Shown: piece by piece, positions 9,076 to 17,212 of the stretch
Position numbering within the stretch: the first letter of the stretch is position 1
Layout of the letters: every line of letters starts with the position of its first letter
Assembly (NCBI GenBank): GCA_030442035.1
Contig: JAUJEA010000006.1
Span: forward strand, 248,001 to 312,000
Length of the DNA stretch: 64,000 bases
Direction: 5' to 3'
Origin: Splendidivirga corallicola
Lineage (GTDB): Bacteria > Bacteroidota > Bacteroidia > Cytophagales > Cyclobacteriaceae
The notes under the pieces: model-generated
The model's input: the letters and a program-made list of their open reading frames with translations, nothing else
The model's database searches: none
What the model was told of the DNA's origin: nothing
Translations under genes and position numbers: made by a program

Positions 9076-9962
9076 GAAAATTAATTTTTGGACTGCTCAG
9101 ATTTTCAGGCATCGCATTTCTCTTCCGTGAACTATTGCAACAAAATAAGGTTACCATCGTGCTTTTTCACGATTTAAGTAAGAAGGCAGCGGAACGAAAT
9201 TTCGAATATTTATCTGAAAAATATAATGTCATTGGCCTGGACGATCTTATTGAAGCTCATAAGAAACAAGATTTATCCAAAATACCTAAGAAAGCCCTGA
9301 TCATCACATTTGATGATGGACATATTGGCAATTACGAAATGCTACCCGTTATTGAAAAAATTAATATCCCCGTAACAATATTCTTGTGTGCCGGAATAAT
9401 CAATACCAAAAGACATTATTGGTTTAAGTTTAAACAATCCAGGTATACTTCTTTGGAGTTAAAGCATAAATCCAATCAAGAAAGATTAACCGCACTTTCA
9501 GAGATAGGTTTCCAACAGGATCAGGATTTCGAGGCACCTCAGGCACTCACAAAAGAGCAGATCAATGACATGAAGAAAGCTGTTAACATGCAAGGACATA
9601 CCTTGTTTCACCCTTGCTTACCTCGATGTAGTGATAAAGAGGCAAAGGAGGAAATCTCCGAATCAAAGAAAATACTGGAAGATGAATTTGGATTGAACAT
9701 CAATGCACTTGCCTATCCTAATGGTGATTATTCTGATCGGGACATTGAACTGGCAAAGGACGCTGGCTATACTTGTGCGGTAACTGTTGATGCTGGCTTT
9801 AATACTTTAGATACTGATCTATTCCGGTTAAAACGATTAAGTGTTAGTGACTCTGATGATAAAACAGCATTGATGGTAAAAGCCAGTGGTGCCTGGGCGT
9901 TCTTTAAAACCGATAAAAGAAAAAAGAATAAATTTGGCTGGACGGATAACGTGGTAAGATAA
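9072..9962 (+). CDS. Polysaccharide deacetylase (NodB/CE4 family)
   Basis: This 296-residue cytoplasmic or peripheral protein has the NodB homology domain: ALIITFDDGH (residues ~74-84, catalytic Asp and metal-binding Asp), the metal-binding HTLFHPCL (H-x3-H type, residues ~176-183) and ALAYPNGDYSDRD. It lacks an obvious signal peptide, although residues 1-22 are mildly hydrophobic. CE4 enzymes remove N-acetyl groups from GlcNAc-type sugars; here, between wecB and two glycosyltransferases, it would edit the polysaccharide or its precursor. It is the first clear gene of a rightward set continuing through the two GT4 genes, with a tiny ORF overlapping its start. Confidence 0.85.
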   Translation: MRKLIFGLLRFSGIAFLFRELLQQNKVTIVLFHDLSKKAAERNFEYLSEKYNVIGLDDLIEAHKKQDLSKIPKKALIITFDDGHIGNYEMLPVIEKINIPVTIFLCAGIINTKRHYWFKFKQSRYTSLELKHKSNQERLTALSEIGFQQDQDFEAPQALTKEQINDMKKAVNMQGHTLFHPCLPRCSDKEAKEEISESKKILEDEFGLNINALAYPNGDYSDRDIELAKDAGYTCAVTVDAGFNTLDTDLFRLKRLSVSDSDDKTALMVKASGAWAFFKTDKRKKNKFGWTDNVVR

Positions 9963-9999
9963 ACATAGCTTTAATTAAAGGATTCCGAAGTCAATAAGT

Positions 10000-10176
10000 A
10001 TGTTCTTACTTTTTAAATCTTACGCTGGACTGAAACTTATTTTTATGAGTAAAATAAAAGAAAAATTTGGTTTTACCTTTGGACAATTCGAATGGGGTCG
10101 AAATTTATCTTGTCTTACAACAACATGGAACAATCCAAGTACGGCCTTTTCAGAAATTAATCTTATTTGCCAATGA
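10000..10176 (+). CDS. Small 58-residue ORF overlapping the GT4 start
   Basis: ATG at 10000 (an internal ATG is at 10045) gives MFLLFKSYAGLKLIFMSKIK and ends at TGA 10174-10176, overlapping the ATG of the GT4 gene at 10173 by four bases (ATGA). The first half is hydrophobic; the second half is rich in Trp, Asn and Thr. I recognise no family. The ATGA overlap hints at translational coupling, and it fills a gap inside an apparent operon. It may also be a remnant. Confidence 0.35.
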   Translation: MFLLFKSYAGLKLIFMSKIKEKFGFTFGQFEWGRNLSCLTTTWNNPSTAFSEINLICQ

Positions 10177-11267
10177 TAAAGGTAGTTATGGTAATTGACA
10201 CCCTAACAGGTGGCGGTAAGGAAAGAAGGCTGGTTGAATTATTAAAAGGTTTGTCGACATCTAATGAAACGATAACATACGCGCTGATAATTTTATCAGA
10301 TATTGTTAGTTACAAAGAGGTTTATGAATTACCCGGAGAGGTACATACCATTCAACGAAATTCGAGCCGTGACCTGAGCGTTTTCAAAAAATTATATAAA
10401 ATATGCCGGGTTTTTGATCCTGACATCATTCAGGCCTGGGAATCTATGGCTGCGATGTATTCGATGCCAGTATCTAAATTTTTAGGAGCAAAATTTATTA
10501 ACTCGTCCATATCTCATGCACCTGAGTATATAAAGCCTTTCAGTAAAATGTGGATGAGAGCCCGGTTCACTTTTCCATTCTCAAGTGCAATCATTGCCAA
10601 TTCCAAAGCGGGCCTGGACTCATACAAAGCGCCTTATTACAAAAGTTACTGCTTTTACAATGGGTTTGATTATAATCGTATCAGTGAACTAAAAGATGTT
10701 CAAGAGGTTAGGAATACTTTAAAAATAACGACAAAATATGTGGTCGGGATGGTTGCAGAATTTTCGGGGAAAAAGGACTATGCTACTTATATCAAAGCAG
10801 CTCAACTTATTCTTAAAAATAGAAACGATGTATCTTTCATTTGTGTAGGAAAAGGAGCTACATTGGAGAAAATGAAAGCATTGGTAAAGGATGAAAATCA
10901 GGAAAGGATAATTTTTGTAAATTGGACCGATGATGTGGAATCAGTCATAAATTCCTTTGACATTGGTGTGTTAGCCACTTATACTGAGGGAGTCTCAAAT
11001 GCCATTATGGAGTATATGGTAATGGGATTACCCGTCGTAGCAACTGATGGTGGTGGAACAAAAGAAATTCTATTGGATCAGAAAACCGGGTACCTGGTGG
11101 AACGGAGTAATATTTCGGATTTGGCTGACAAGATTGAATCACTCCTGAGCAATGAACAATTGGCGCATGAAATGGGAAAAGCAGGCAAAGAAAGAATACG
11201 TCAAGAATTCAACCTGGAAAAAATGACGGAAAGTTATATTGAACTGTATAAAAAGTTATCTTCCTAG
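10173..11267 (+). CDS. GT4-family glycosyltransferase
   Basis: I take ATG 10173 (MIKVVMVIDTLTGGGKERRL); an upstream TTG at 10167 is less likely. The product of 364 residues has the GT-B fold: the N-terminal acceptor domain opens with the GGG loop, and the C-terminal donor domain contains YVVGMVAEFSGKKDY and EGVSNAIMEYMVMGLPVVA followed by TDGGGTKEIL (residues ~271-299), the E-x7-E region that binds the nucleotide diphosphate. It transfers a sugar from a nucleotide donor to a lipid-linked or growing glycan in the cytoplasm. It sits between the deacetylase and another GT4 gene, so the three probably assemble the same polysaccharide. Confidence 0.9.
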   Translation: MIKVVMVIDTLTGGGKERRLVELLKGLSTSNETITYALIILSDIVSYKEVYELPGEVHTIQRNSSRDLSVFKKLYKICRVFDPDIIQAWESMAAMYSMPVSKFLGAKFINSSISHAPEYIKPFSKMWMRARFTFPFSSAIIANSKAGLDSYKAPYYKSYCFYNGFDYNRISELKDVQEVRNTLKITTKYVVGMVAEFSGKKDYATYIKAAQLILKNRNDVSFICVGKGATLEKMKALVKDENQERIIFVNWTDDVESVINSFDIGVLATYTEGVSNAIMEYMVMGLPVVATDGGGTKEILLDQKTGYLVERSNISDLADKIESLLSNEQLAHEMGKAGKERIRQEFNLEKMTESYIELYKKLSS

Positions 11268-11404
11268 CTATCGATTTCAATTACAAATATTACAATTCTG
11301 ATATGAATGACCATGTGATCTCTGATACTTCCTAGCACCTTCAAAGTGAATACAACGATCAGAACCCAAACATATTGAATCGCAAGATTATAAGCTCTTT
11401 AACC

Positions 11405-12379
11405 ATGAAAGTCCTATTCATTAGTAGCAAACGACCAAGTTTTGATATTGTTCCTTTTATAAAAAGCCAAGGAGAATCCCTCAAACAAAACGGAGTTGAT
11501 TTAGAGTATTTTATTATTCCATCCGGAGGTTTGACCGGGTATATAAAAGCCATATTTCGATTAAGGAAATATTTGAATAAGCATCAATGCGATTTGATCC
11601 ATGCTCATTATTCCTATTGTGGATGGGTTGCCGTATTGACGTTTACAAAGCTACCGATTGTGGTATCTTTTATGGGATCGGACGTCTATGGCTCCGAAGG
11701 GCTCAAAGGAAATAAAAAATTAAGACGACGAGTGGATATCGCCATTGCCAGAATGCTTCAACCGTATGTTCAAGCGATTATTGTTAAATCCCAGCAATTA
11801 TTTGATCATCTTCGGTCAAAGGAAAAAGCGGAAATCGTTCCAAATGGCGTTGATTTCAAAAAGTTTCAGCCAAGAGATAAAAGAGAAATTCGTAAAAAGC
11901 TCGGAGTCAGTACAGAAAAAAAAGTGGTGCTTTTTTTAGGGCATCCAACCTATACAATTAAAAATTTCGCATTGCTTAAGGCCGCTGAAAATGTGGCGAA
12001 AGATTCATCGTGGGAAGTACTTAACCCCTATCCTACCGATCCGGATAATGTTCCTCTATATATAAATAGCGCGGATGTGCTTGTTTTAGCATCCGTGTTG
12101 GAGGGTTCTCCTAATGTAATCAAGGAAGCAATGGCCAGCAATTGCCCAATAGTATCTACGGATGTTGGAGATGTTCGGGAGATTATAGGAAATACTGAGG
12201 GGTGTTATTTCACAAGTTTTGAGCCGGAGGATATGGCTCAAAAGATCAAGTTGGCTCTGGAATTTGGTAAAGAGACAACAGGCAGAAAAGATGTCGAACA
12301 TCTGGAAATAAATACAATTGCCAAAAAAATCATTGGTATTTATAACCGGGTACTGCAACCAACACCTGTTTATCAATAA
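11405..12379 (+). CDS. GT4-family glycosyltransferase
   Basis: The start is ATG 11405 (MKVLFISSKRPSFDIVPFIK), preferred over a TTG at 11375; the protein has 324 residues. GT-B features are DLIHAHYSYCGWVAV and VVSFMGSDVYG in the acceptor domain, IVPNGVDFKKFQP at the linker, and VLASVLEGSPNVIKEAMASN then CPIVSTDVGDVREII in the donor domain (residues ~225-261). The pattern fits retaining GT4 enzymes such as WcaL- or TagE-like transferases. It lies 137 bp after the previous GT4 gene in the same direction. Sugar specificity cannot be read from the sequence. Confidence 0.88.
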   Translation: MKVLFISSKRPSFDIVPFIKSQGESLKQNGVDLEYFIIPSGGLTGYIKAIFRLRKYLNKHQCDLIHAHYSYCGWVAVLTFTKLPIVVSFMGSDVYGSEGLKGNKKLRRRVDIAIARMLQPYVQAIIVKSQQLFDHLRSKEKAEIVPNGVDFKKFQPRDKREIRKKLGVSTEKKVVLFLGHPTYTIKNFALLKAAENVAKDSSWEVLNPYPTDPDNVPLYINSADVLVLASVLEGSPNVIKEAMASNCPIVSTDVGDVREIIGNTEGCYFTSFEPEDMAQKIKLALEFGKETTGRKDVEHLEINTIAKKIIGIYNRVLQPTPVYQ

Positions 12380-12534
12380 ATTGTTAGATGTCATTGCCAA
12401 CCATTGAAACATATTTTATCAGGCAAGTGCTTCCCAGTTCACGATTTACTTATTTTCCAAAATCCCGGCAAATTGGCTATTATTGTCAATGCATATAAAT
12501 TAAAATCCCAAAATCGCTCAAACTTACAATTACG

Positions 12535-13221
12535 ATGACGCACATAAAAAATATAAAAGGCCACGATTATACTTTATATGAAAGAGATACTTATCCTCCG
12601 GCAGAAGCTCAGGAGCGCAGTAAACAATTTTGGGATTGGATGGATACACGAAGAACTGTCAGGGATTTTTCTGATAAACCCGTTCCAAAAGAGTTGATTG
12701 AGAACCTTGTCATGACTGCCTCGTCTGCTCCTTCGGGAGCACATAAGCAACCATGGACTTTTTGTTGCATCAGTGATGCTAAAATCAAAAGTGAGATCAG
12801 GAAAGCAGCTGAAAAAGAGGAGTATGATAGTTATAATGGTCGCATGAGCGAAAGATGGTTGAAAGATCTTCAGCCATTGGGAACCGATTGGCATAAACCA
12901 TTTTTGGAAATTGCTCCCTGGTTGATAATTGTTTTCAAGAAAGCCTATGAACTGGATGCCGAAGGAAACAAAGCAAATAACTACTATGTCAATGAATCTG
13001 TAGGCTTGGCTGCCGGCTTTTTGCTAAGTGCCATTCATCATGCAGGACTGGTGGCGCTTACGCACACACCAAGTCCTATGAATTTTCTAACCAAAATCTT
13101 GAAAAGGCCTGAAAATGAAAGACCTTTTTTACTACTTCCAGTGGGATATCCCGCTGATGAGGTTTATGTTCCGAAACTGACCCGCAAACCACTGGAAGAA
13201 GTAGCTGTTTTTTACGAATAG
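12535..13221 (+). CDS. Iodotyrosine deiodinase-like nitroreductase-family flavoprotein
   Basis: The 228-residue protein belongs to the FMN nitroreductase fold (RRTVRDFSDKPVP, SSAPSGAHKQPWTF, LLPVGYPADEVYVP). Unlike ordinary nitroreductases it carries the complete active-site lid of iodotyrosine deiodinase. Glu96 and Tyr100 lie in EEYDSYNGRMSERWLKDL and Lys121 in GTDWHKPFL, with the same 4- and 21-residue spacings as Glu153/Tyr157/Lys178 of the mammalian enzyme. That triad binds the zwitterion of halotyrosine, so reductive dehalogenation of iodo- or bromotyrosine is a fair prediction; bacterial homologues with this activity are known in Bacteroidota. It has no membrane anchor. Its stop is one base from the stop of the convergent DAHP synthase gene. 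Confidence 0.85.
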   Translation: MTHIKNIKGHDYTLYERDTYPPAEAQERSKQFWDWMDTRRTVRDFSDKPVPKELIENLVMTASSAPSGAHKQPWTFCCISDAKIKSEIRKAAEKEEYDSYNGRMSERWLKDLQPLGTDWHKPFLEIAPWLIIVFKKAYELDAEGNKANNYYVNESVGLAAGFLLSAIHHAGLVALTHTPSPMNFLTKILKRPENERPFLLLPVGYPADEVYVPKLTRKPLEEVAVFYE

Positions 13222-13222
13222 T

Positions 13223-14323
13223 TTATTTCGCCAATTCGCGGTTCATTACATCAGTTTGCCTTCTGATGGATTCTTCGTGAATAATGGCTAAGAGCTTATT
13301 CATGAAGGTCTCACTTAAACCGAGTGCTTTTGCCAGGTTTAATCTGTTGCGAATAATCTCATCCCACCTATTCACCTGGAGAATAGTTACGTCATTATCC
13401 CTTTTATATTCACCGATCTTTTCGGAAATACCCATTCTGGTTCCCAGACTTTGAATGATGCCTTCGTCAATCTCATCAATTTCGCTTCTCAATTCATCCA
13501 ACAAGGATTTGAATTCCGGGTTTTGGGAACTTGGTTTTCTAATCGTTAATTCATCCAGTAAAGTCACCAATTGTGCAGGTTTCACTTGTTGTTTGGCATC
13601 ACTTAAAGCAATCTTTGGCTGAATATGACTTTCAATCATTAACCCATGCATATCCATATCAATGGCCTTTTGGGATATAAATGGAATAAGGTCTCTGTTT
13701 CCTGCAATGTGTGATGGATCGCATATAATTTCAATTTCAGGACACACCCGCATCAATTCAATGGGAAGTTCCCACTTAGGAATGTTCCTGAAAGGTCCTT
13801 TTTCAAAAGATGAAAAACCTCTGTGAATAGCGGCCAGTTTGGTGATACCAGCCTGATTTATCCTTTCCAAAGCACCTATCCACAACTGAAGATCCGGATT
13901 GATTGGATTCTTTACCATGACAGGGATATCAATTCCTTTCAGAGCATCTGCTATTTCCTGAACAGAGAAAGGATTTACCGTAGTTCGTGCACCAACCCAA
14001 AGGATATCTACATCATACTTCAGACAAAGTTCAACATGCTGTGCATTGGCAACTTCAACGGCGATAGGCAATCCTGTTTCTTCTTTTGCCTTCTTAAGCC
14101 ATTTCAAACCAATTTCACCCACTCCTTCAAAGGAATTGGGCCTTGTTCTCGGCTTCCAGATTCCAGCTCTAAGTACTTTCACCTTGTCGCTTTTGGCGAC
14201 ATCTCTGGCAGTGTTCAACACCTGCTCTTCATTTTCTGCGCTGCAAGGACCACTGATCACTACAAAGTCATCAAGTCCTAAATTCCAATCCCGCATAGGG
14301 ACTGTTTTCAGTTTCGGCTGCAT
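13223..14323 (-). CDS. Bifunctional DAHP synthase (type I beta) / chorismate mutase
   Basis: This 366-residue protein joins two enzymes. Residues 1-~265 are a KDPG-aldolase-like DAHP synthase (VVISGPCSAENEEQV, VLRAGIWKPRTRPNSFEGVG, LWVGARTTVNPFSVQEIAD, VMVKNPINPD, IICDPSHIAGNRDLI, HGLMIESH). Residues ~270-360 are an AroQ chorismate mutase (LLDELRSEIDEIDEGII, MGISEKIGEYKRDNDVTILQ). C-terminal fusion of the mutase is typical of Bacteroidota; the mutase domain usually also confers feedback control by prephenate. It catalyses the first committed shikimate step and chorismate to prephenate. It is the last gene of the attenuated operon aminotransferase-tyrA-this gene, 3 bp after tyrA. Confidence 0.95.
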   Translation of the reverse strand: MQPKLKTVPMRDWNLGLDDFVVISGPCSAENEEQVLNTARDVAKSDKVKVLRAGIWKPRTRPNSFEGVGEIGLKWLKKAKEETGLPIAVEVANAQHVELCLKYDVDILWVGARTTVNPFSVQEIADALKGIDIPVMVKNPINPDLQLWIGALERINQAGITKLAAIHRGFSSFEKGPFRNIPKWELPIELMRVCPEIEIICDPSHIAGNRDLIPFISQKAIDMDMHGLMIESHIQPKIALSDAKQQVKPAQLVTLLDELTIRKPSSQNPEFKSLLDELRSEIDEIDEGIIQSLGTRMGISEKIGEYKRDNDVTILQVNRWDEIIRNRLNLAKALGLSETFMNKLLAIIHEESIRRQTDVMNRELAK

Positions 14324-14326
14324 AGT

Positions 14327-15205
14327 CTACTTTTTAATTAAGTTATGTTCATTTAATATTATTCCTTCTAAAATTCTTCTGATATCATTGGCATTTTCCA
14401 TCAGTTCAAACATTTTATCCTGATCCTGATTATCAATCAACTCCTTAAAAATCTGGAGGTTTTTGATATACTCTCCCAGCACCATAGATATGTTCTTTGC
14501 ATTTTGATCGAAAATTGGTGCCCACATGGCGGGAGAACTCTTGGCTAGCCGTACAGTAGATGCAAACCCACTACCAGCCATATTAAAAATGGTCTTTTCA
14601 TCTTTTTCGACCTCTAATACTGTTAATCCCAGGGTAAATGAGCTTATGTGTGATAAATGTGAAACATAGGCGATGTGTAGATCATGCTCTTTTGATGGCA
14701 TGTAGACCACTTTCATAAAAAGGCTTTTATACAATCTTTCAGCCAGGTGAACGGCGTCCTGATCACTATCTCCCTCATCACATATTATTCCAACTTTACT
14801 CATGAATAAAGTTGGGAATGCTGCTCTTGGTCCCGTATTTTCAGTACCAGCTATCGGGTGAGTGGCGACAAATCTGCTTCTATTCGCATGTCCTTCCACT
14901 ACCTCACAGATATCAGCTTTAGTAGAGCCCATATCCAGCACTATTGTATCTTCTGATATGCGATCCAGTATCGCAGGTAATAGTTTGCAAGCCGCATCTA
15001 CCGGAACAGCGATAACAATGACCTGTGATAATTCAACAGCCTCCTGTAGGGATCTTATTTCATCTGCAATACCTATTTCCAAAGCCTCTTTGGTATGACG
15101 TTCATTGTTGTCTACACCGATAATCTTTGTGGCAAAACCATTTTGTTTCAGGCCCAATGCCAATGAACCTCCAATCAGTCCTAATCCTATGACACTTACA
15201 ATCAT
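14327..15205 (-). CDS. tyrA: Prephenate dehydrogenase
   Basis: This 292-residue NAD(P)-dependent enzyme converts prephenate to 4-hydroxyphenylpyruvate for tyrosine synthesis. The Rossmann motif is GLGLIGGSLALGLKQNG at residues ~7-23. Further landmarks are VIVIAVPVDAACKLLP, VLDMGSTKADICEV, the catalytic THPIAGTENTGP segment and HLSHISSFTLGL in the helical C-terminal domain. No ACT domain is present, so allosteric control by tyrosine is not evident in the protein; the operon attenuator may substitute. Its ATG overlaps the aminotransferase stop (ATGA), and DAHP synthase follows 3 bp after its stop. Confidence 0.95.
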   Translation of the reverse strand: MIVSVIGLGLIGGSLALGLKQNGFATKIIGVDNNERHTKEALEIGIADEIRSLQEAVELSQVIVIAVPVDAACKLLPAILDRISEDTIVLDMGSTKADICEVVEGHANRSRFVATHPIAGTENTGPRAAFPTLFMSKVGIICDEGDSDQDAVHLAERLYKSLFMKVVYMPSKEHDLHIAYVSHLSHISSFTLGLTVLEVEKDEKTIFNMAGSGFASTVRLAKSSPAMWAPIFDQNAKNISMVLGEYIKNLQIFKELIDNQDQDKMFELMENANDIRRILEGIILNEHNLIKK

Positions 15206-16383
15206 ACCTTTGCTATATTACTTTTTACAAATTTTTCAATTCTTACCATGGCATCTTTTACCACCTCCACTTTGTTACATAAGGAAGCACGGACAAATCT
15301 TTCACCATTGGAACCGAATATGAATCCAGGTGTGATGAATACATGAGCTCCATGCAACAATTCATCCAAAAATTTCTCAACATGCTCCACACGCTCCGGA
15401 ACTTTTGCCCAGACAAACATACCTGTCTGATTTTTATTGTATCGGCAATCAAGTAAATCCAGGAGTTCCCATGTCAATGCTCTTCTTTGTTCGTAGATCT
15501 TATTTTGTTCCCTGTGCCAATCATCTGTGTTGTTCATGGCTTCTATGGCTGCATGCTGTAATCCCAAAAACATCCCTGAATCCATATTGCTTTTCACCTT
15601 GAGGACCGTATTGATATAATCAGCTTGCCCGGAAACCCAACCCAAACGCCATCCAGCCATATTATGCGATTTGCTCAGGGAGTTAAGTTCAAGCATCACT
15701 TCCATGGCTCCTTCATATTTCAAAAGACTCCGAGGATTATTGTTGAGAATAAGACTATAGGGATTATCATTACAGATGAGGAATTTGTTTTCCCTGGCAA
15801 GCGCAATTAGTTCATTGAAAAGCCCATCCGAACCATTAGCGCCGGTTGGCATATTTGGAAAATTAACCCACATTATCTTAACCCTGGAAAGATCCATATT
15901 CTTTAATTGATGAACATCGATCCCCCAATCATTGTTTTCGTCCAAATTGTAGGTTTTTATTTTTGCACCAACCAAACGGCTTACAGAAGTATAAGTTGGG
16001 TATCCGGGATTGGGCACCAGTACTTCATCACCCTCATTAAGAAATGCCATTGAAATATGCATAATGCCTTCTTTTGAACCTATCAAAGGCAATATTTCAC
16101 GATCCGGGTCAAGTGCCACATTATAAATCCTTGTGTACCATCCGGCAATGGCGGAACGCAATTCCGGAACACCTTTATAGCTTTGATAACCATGATTAGC
16201 AGGATTGTTTGCAGATTGCATCAATGCTTCTATGGTTGCCTCAGACGGAGCGAAATCAGGATTACCAATCCCAAGATTGATAACATCTTTGCCTTGAGCT
16301 TGCATATCCCGTATTTCCTGGAGCTTCCTGGAAAAGTAGTATTCCTTTACGTGGTTCAACCGATTTGCTTCGGGTATGATCAT
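15202..16383 (-). CDS. Class I/II PLP-dependent aminotransferase (aromatic pathway)
   Basis: This 393-residue fold-type I aminotransferase contains INLGIGNPDFAPSEATIEAL, EVLVPNPGYPTYTS, the MWVNFPNMPTGA segment and the PLP-lysine region LNSLSKSHNMAGWRLGW (residue ~238), with an RASLC C-terminal arginine region. Being first in an operon with tyrA and DAHP synthase-chorismate mutase, it most likely transaminates prephenate, 4-hydroxyphenylpyruvate or phenylpyruvate; aspartate aminotransferase activity is an alternative. The start codon at 16383 lies about 30 bp downstream of the leader terminator, so it is the first gene controlled by the attenuator. No pheA is seen in the window. Confidence 0.85.
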   Translation of the reverse strand: MIIPEANRLNHVKEYYFSRKLQEIRDMQAQGKDVINLGIGNPDFAPSEATIEALMQSANNPANHGYQSYKGVPELRSAIAGWYTRIYNVALDPDREILPLIGSKEGIMHISMAFLNEGDEVLVPNPGYPTYTSVSRLVGAKIKTYNLDENNDWGIDVHQLKNMDLSRVKIMWVNFPNMPTGANGSDGLFNELIALARENKFLICNDNPYSLILNNNPRSLLKYEGAMEVMLELNSLSKSHNMAGWRLGWVSGQADYINTVLKVKSNMDSGMFLGLQHAAIEAMNNTDDWHREQNKIYEQRRALTWELLDLLDCRYNKNQTGMFVWAKVPERVEHVEKFLDELLHGAHVFITPGFIFGSNGERFVRASLCNKVEVVKDAMVRIEKFVKSNIAKV

Positions 16384-16412
16384 GGTTCAATATTCTATTC
16401 AAAAATTAGCAT

Positions 16413-16441
16413 AAAAAAACCTGACTCGTTTCGGAGTCAGG
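16413..16441 (-). terminator. Attenuator terminator hairpin
   Basis: Perfect 8-bp stem CCTGACTC (16434-16441 side) with GAGTCAGG (16420-16427 side), loop CGAAAC, followed on the minus strand by seven T residues (plus-strand A run 16413-16419). It ends about 30 bp before the aminotransferase start. Confidence 0.92.
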
Positions 16442-16471
16442 CTTATGTATTTTTGTTATCTTTTTCTTAGT

Positions 16472-16558
16472 CTAACATGAACATACTTTTACTGCTCCGA
16501 GATTTTGATTTCGAAAGTAAAAGTAGTAGTAATAAAATCGCGTGTTCATGAGTTTCAT
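16472..16558 (-). CDS. Phe/Tyr-rich leader peptide of the aromatic operon
   Basis: The 28-codon ORF from ATG 16558 to TAG 16472-16474 encodes MKLMNTRFYYYYFYF followed by RNQNLGAVKVCSC. Eight consecutive codons are Phe or Tyr (F-Y-Y-Y-Y-F-Y-F), the end products of the operon it precedes. The stop lies between segment 2 and the terminator, the usual geometry for an attenuator leader. It is too short for normal gene finders and was found by reading the minus strand. Confidence 0.9.
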   Translation of the reverse strand: MKLMNTRFYYYYFYFRNQNLGAVKVCSC

Positions 16559-16563
16559 TGTGA

Positions 16564-16595
16564 CAAAAGTAGTAAAGGGTTTTTAAAAACAAAAA
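16564..16595 (-). promoter_or_regulatory. Candidate Bacteroidota sigma-A promoter for the aromatic operon
   Basis: On the minus strand TTTTTG (16590-16595) is followed 18 bases later by TACTTTTG (16564-16571), matching the Bacteroidota -7 box TAnnTTTG exactly and its -33 TTG element. Transcription would begin only a few bases before the leader ATG at 16558, giving an almost leaderless attenuator transcript. Confidence 0.45.
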
Positions 16596-16747
16596 TTTTT
16601 AGATTTTTTTTCAAATAATTAAAGATACTTCCGTATCCGATATTTTACCAGATTAGCATCACTTCTAAGCACAAATCACTTTGATCTTTACTAAAAAATC
16701 TCTACTTAGAAAAAATATTGAACAACCATTCACCAAATCAAGCCATC

Positions 16748-17200
16748 ATGGAAAATTCGATTGCAGTATTCGAAAAGTCATTAAATGAAAGTATCAGCCA
16801 ATTCTCCAAGCAAAGAGGTAGAATGTTTAAGATTGTCAGGTATTATAAATATTCAATTGTAGGTCTCACTGCCCTATCGACCATTGTGCTGGGACTTCAA
16901 ATTGAGGACTTTACGGTCTATCAAAAGAATATTGCCCTTGTCATTGGTACCGTTGTAACTGCGCTGACAACCCTTTCTACGTTTTGGAACGTGGAAGAAT
17001 ATTGGCTGCAGAATAAAGTGATTGAGCAACAATTAAAAAGTTTGAAATACAAATTCGAGTTTGATAAAAGTGAAAAACTAAGTATAAGTAAAGATCGCCT
17101 GCTTGAATTTTCCAGACAATTTCAGGAGATCACCAACCAGCAGCAAACTTATTGGAAGGGTGCTTTGGAAGAAATATCTGAAGCCAGCGATAACGAATAA
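16748..17200 (+). CDS. SLATT/DUF4231-like two-TM membrane protein
   Basis: I use ATG 16748 (MENSIAVFEKSLNESISQF); a TTG at 16718 is possible. The 150-residue protein has a short N-terminal helix, two adjacent membrane segments at ~33-52 (YSIVGLTALSTIVLGL) and ~61-81 (IALVIGTVVTALTTLSTFW), then a charged, helical cytoplasmic tail with a heptad-like pattern (VIEQQLKSLKYKFEF). This layout resembles SLATT/DUF4231 domains, which have been proposed as pore-forming effectors in nucleotide-signalled conflict systems. Here no nucleotide cyclase, SLOG or Toll-like gene accompanies it, so a defence role is unproven. The next small two-TM gene starts 12 bp downstream. The family call is tentative. Confidence 0.5.
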   Translation: MENSIAVFEKSLNESISQFSKQRGRMFKIVRYYKYSIVGLTALSTIVLGLQIEDFTVYQKNIALVIGTVVTALTTLSTFWNVEEYWLQNKVIEQQLKSLKYKFEFDKSEKLSISKDRLLEFSRQFQEITNQQQTYWKGALEEISEASDNE

Positions 17201-17212
17201 CTTTTTAATAGC

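Larger units (their letters stand above)
16413..16558 (-). promoter_or_regulatory. Phe/Tyr ribosome-mediated transcription attenuator
   Basis: Four leader segments can be drawn. Segment 1, TACTTTTACT in the Phe/Tyr codon run (16516-16525), is perfectly complementary over 10 bp to segment 2, AGTAAAAGTA (16484-16493). The 5' part of segment 2 (16492-16500, TCGGAGCAG) can instead pair with CTGACTCCGA of segment 3 (one bulged A). Segment 3 with segment 4 forms the terminator at 16420-16441. A ribosome stalled on Phe/Tyr codons would mask segment 1, allow 2:3 pairing and prevent the terminator. This is the classical trp/phe-type logic, placed before aminotransferase, tyrA and DAHP synthase-chorismate mutase. 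Confidence 0.88.
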
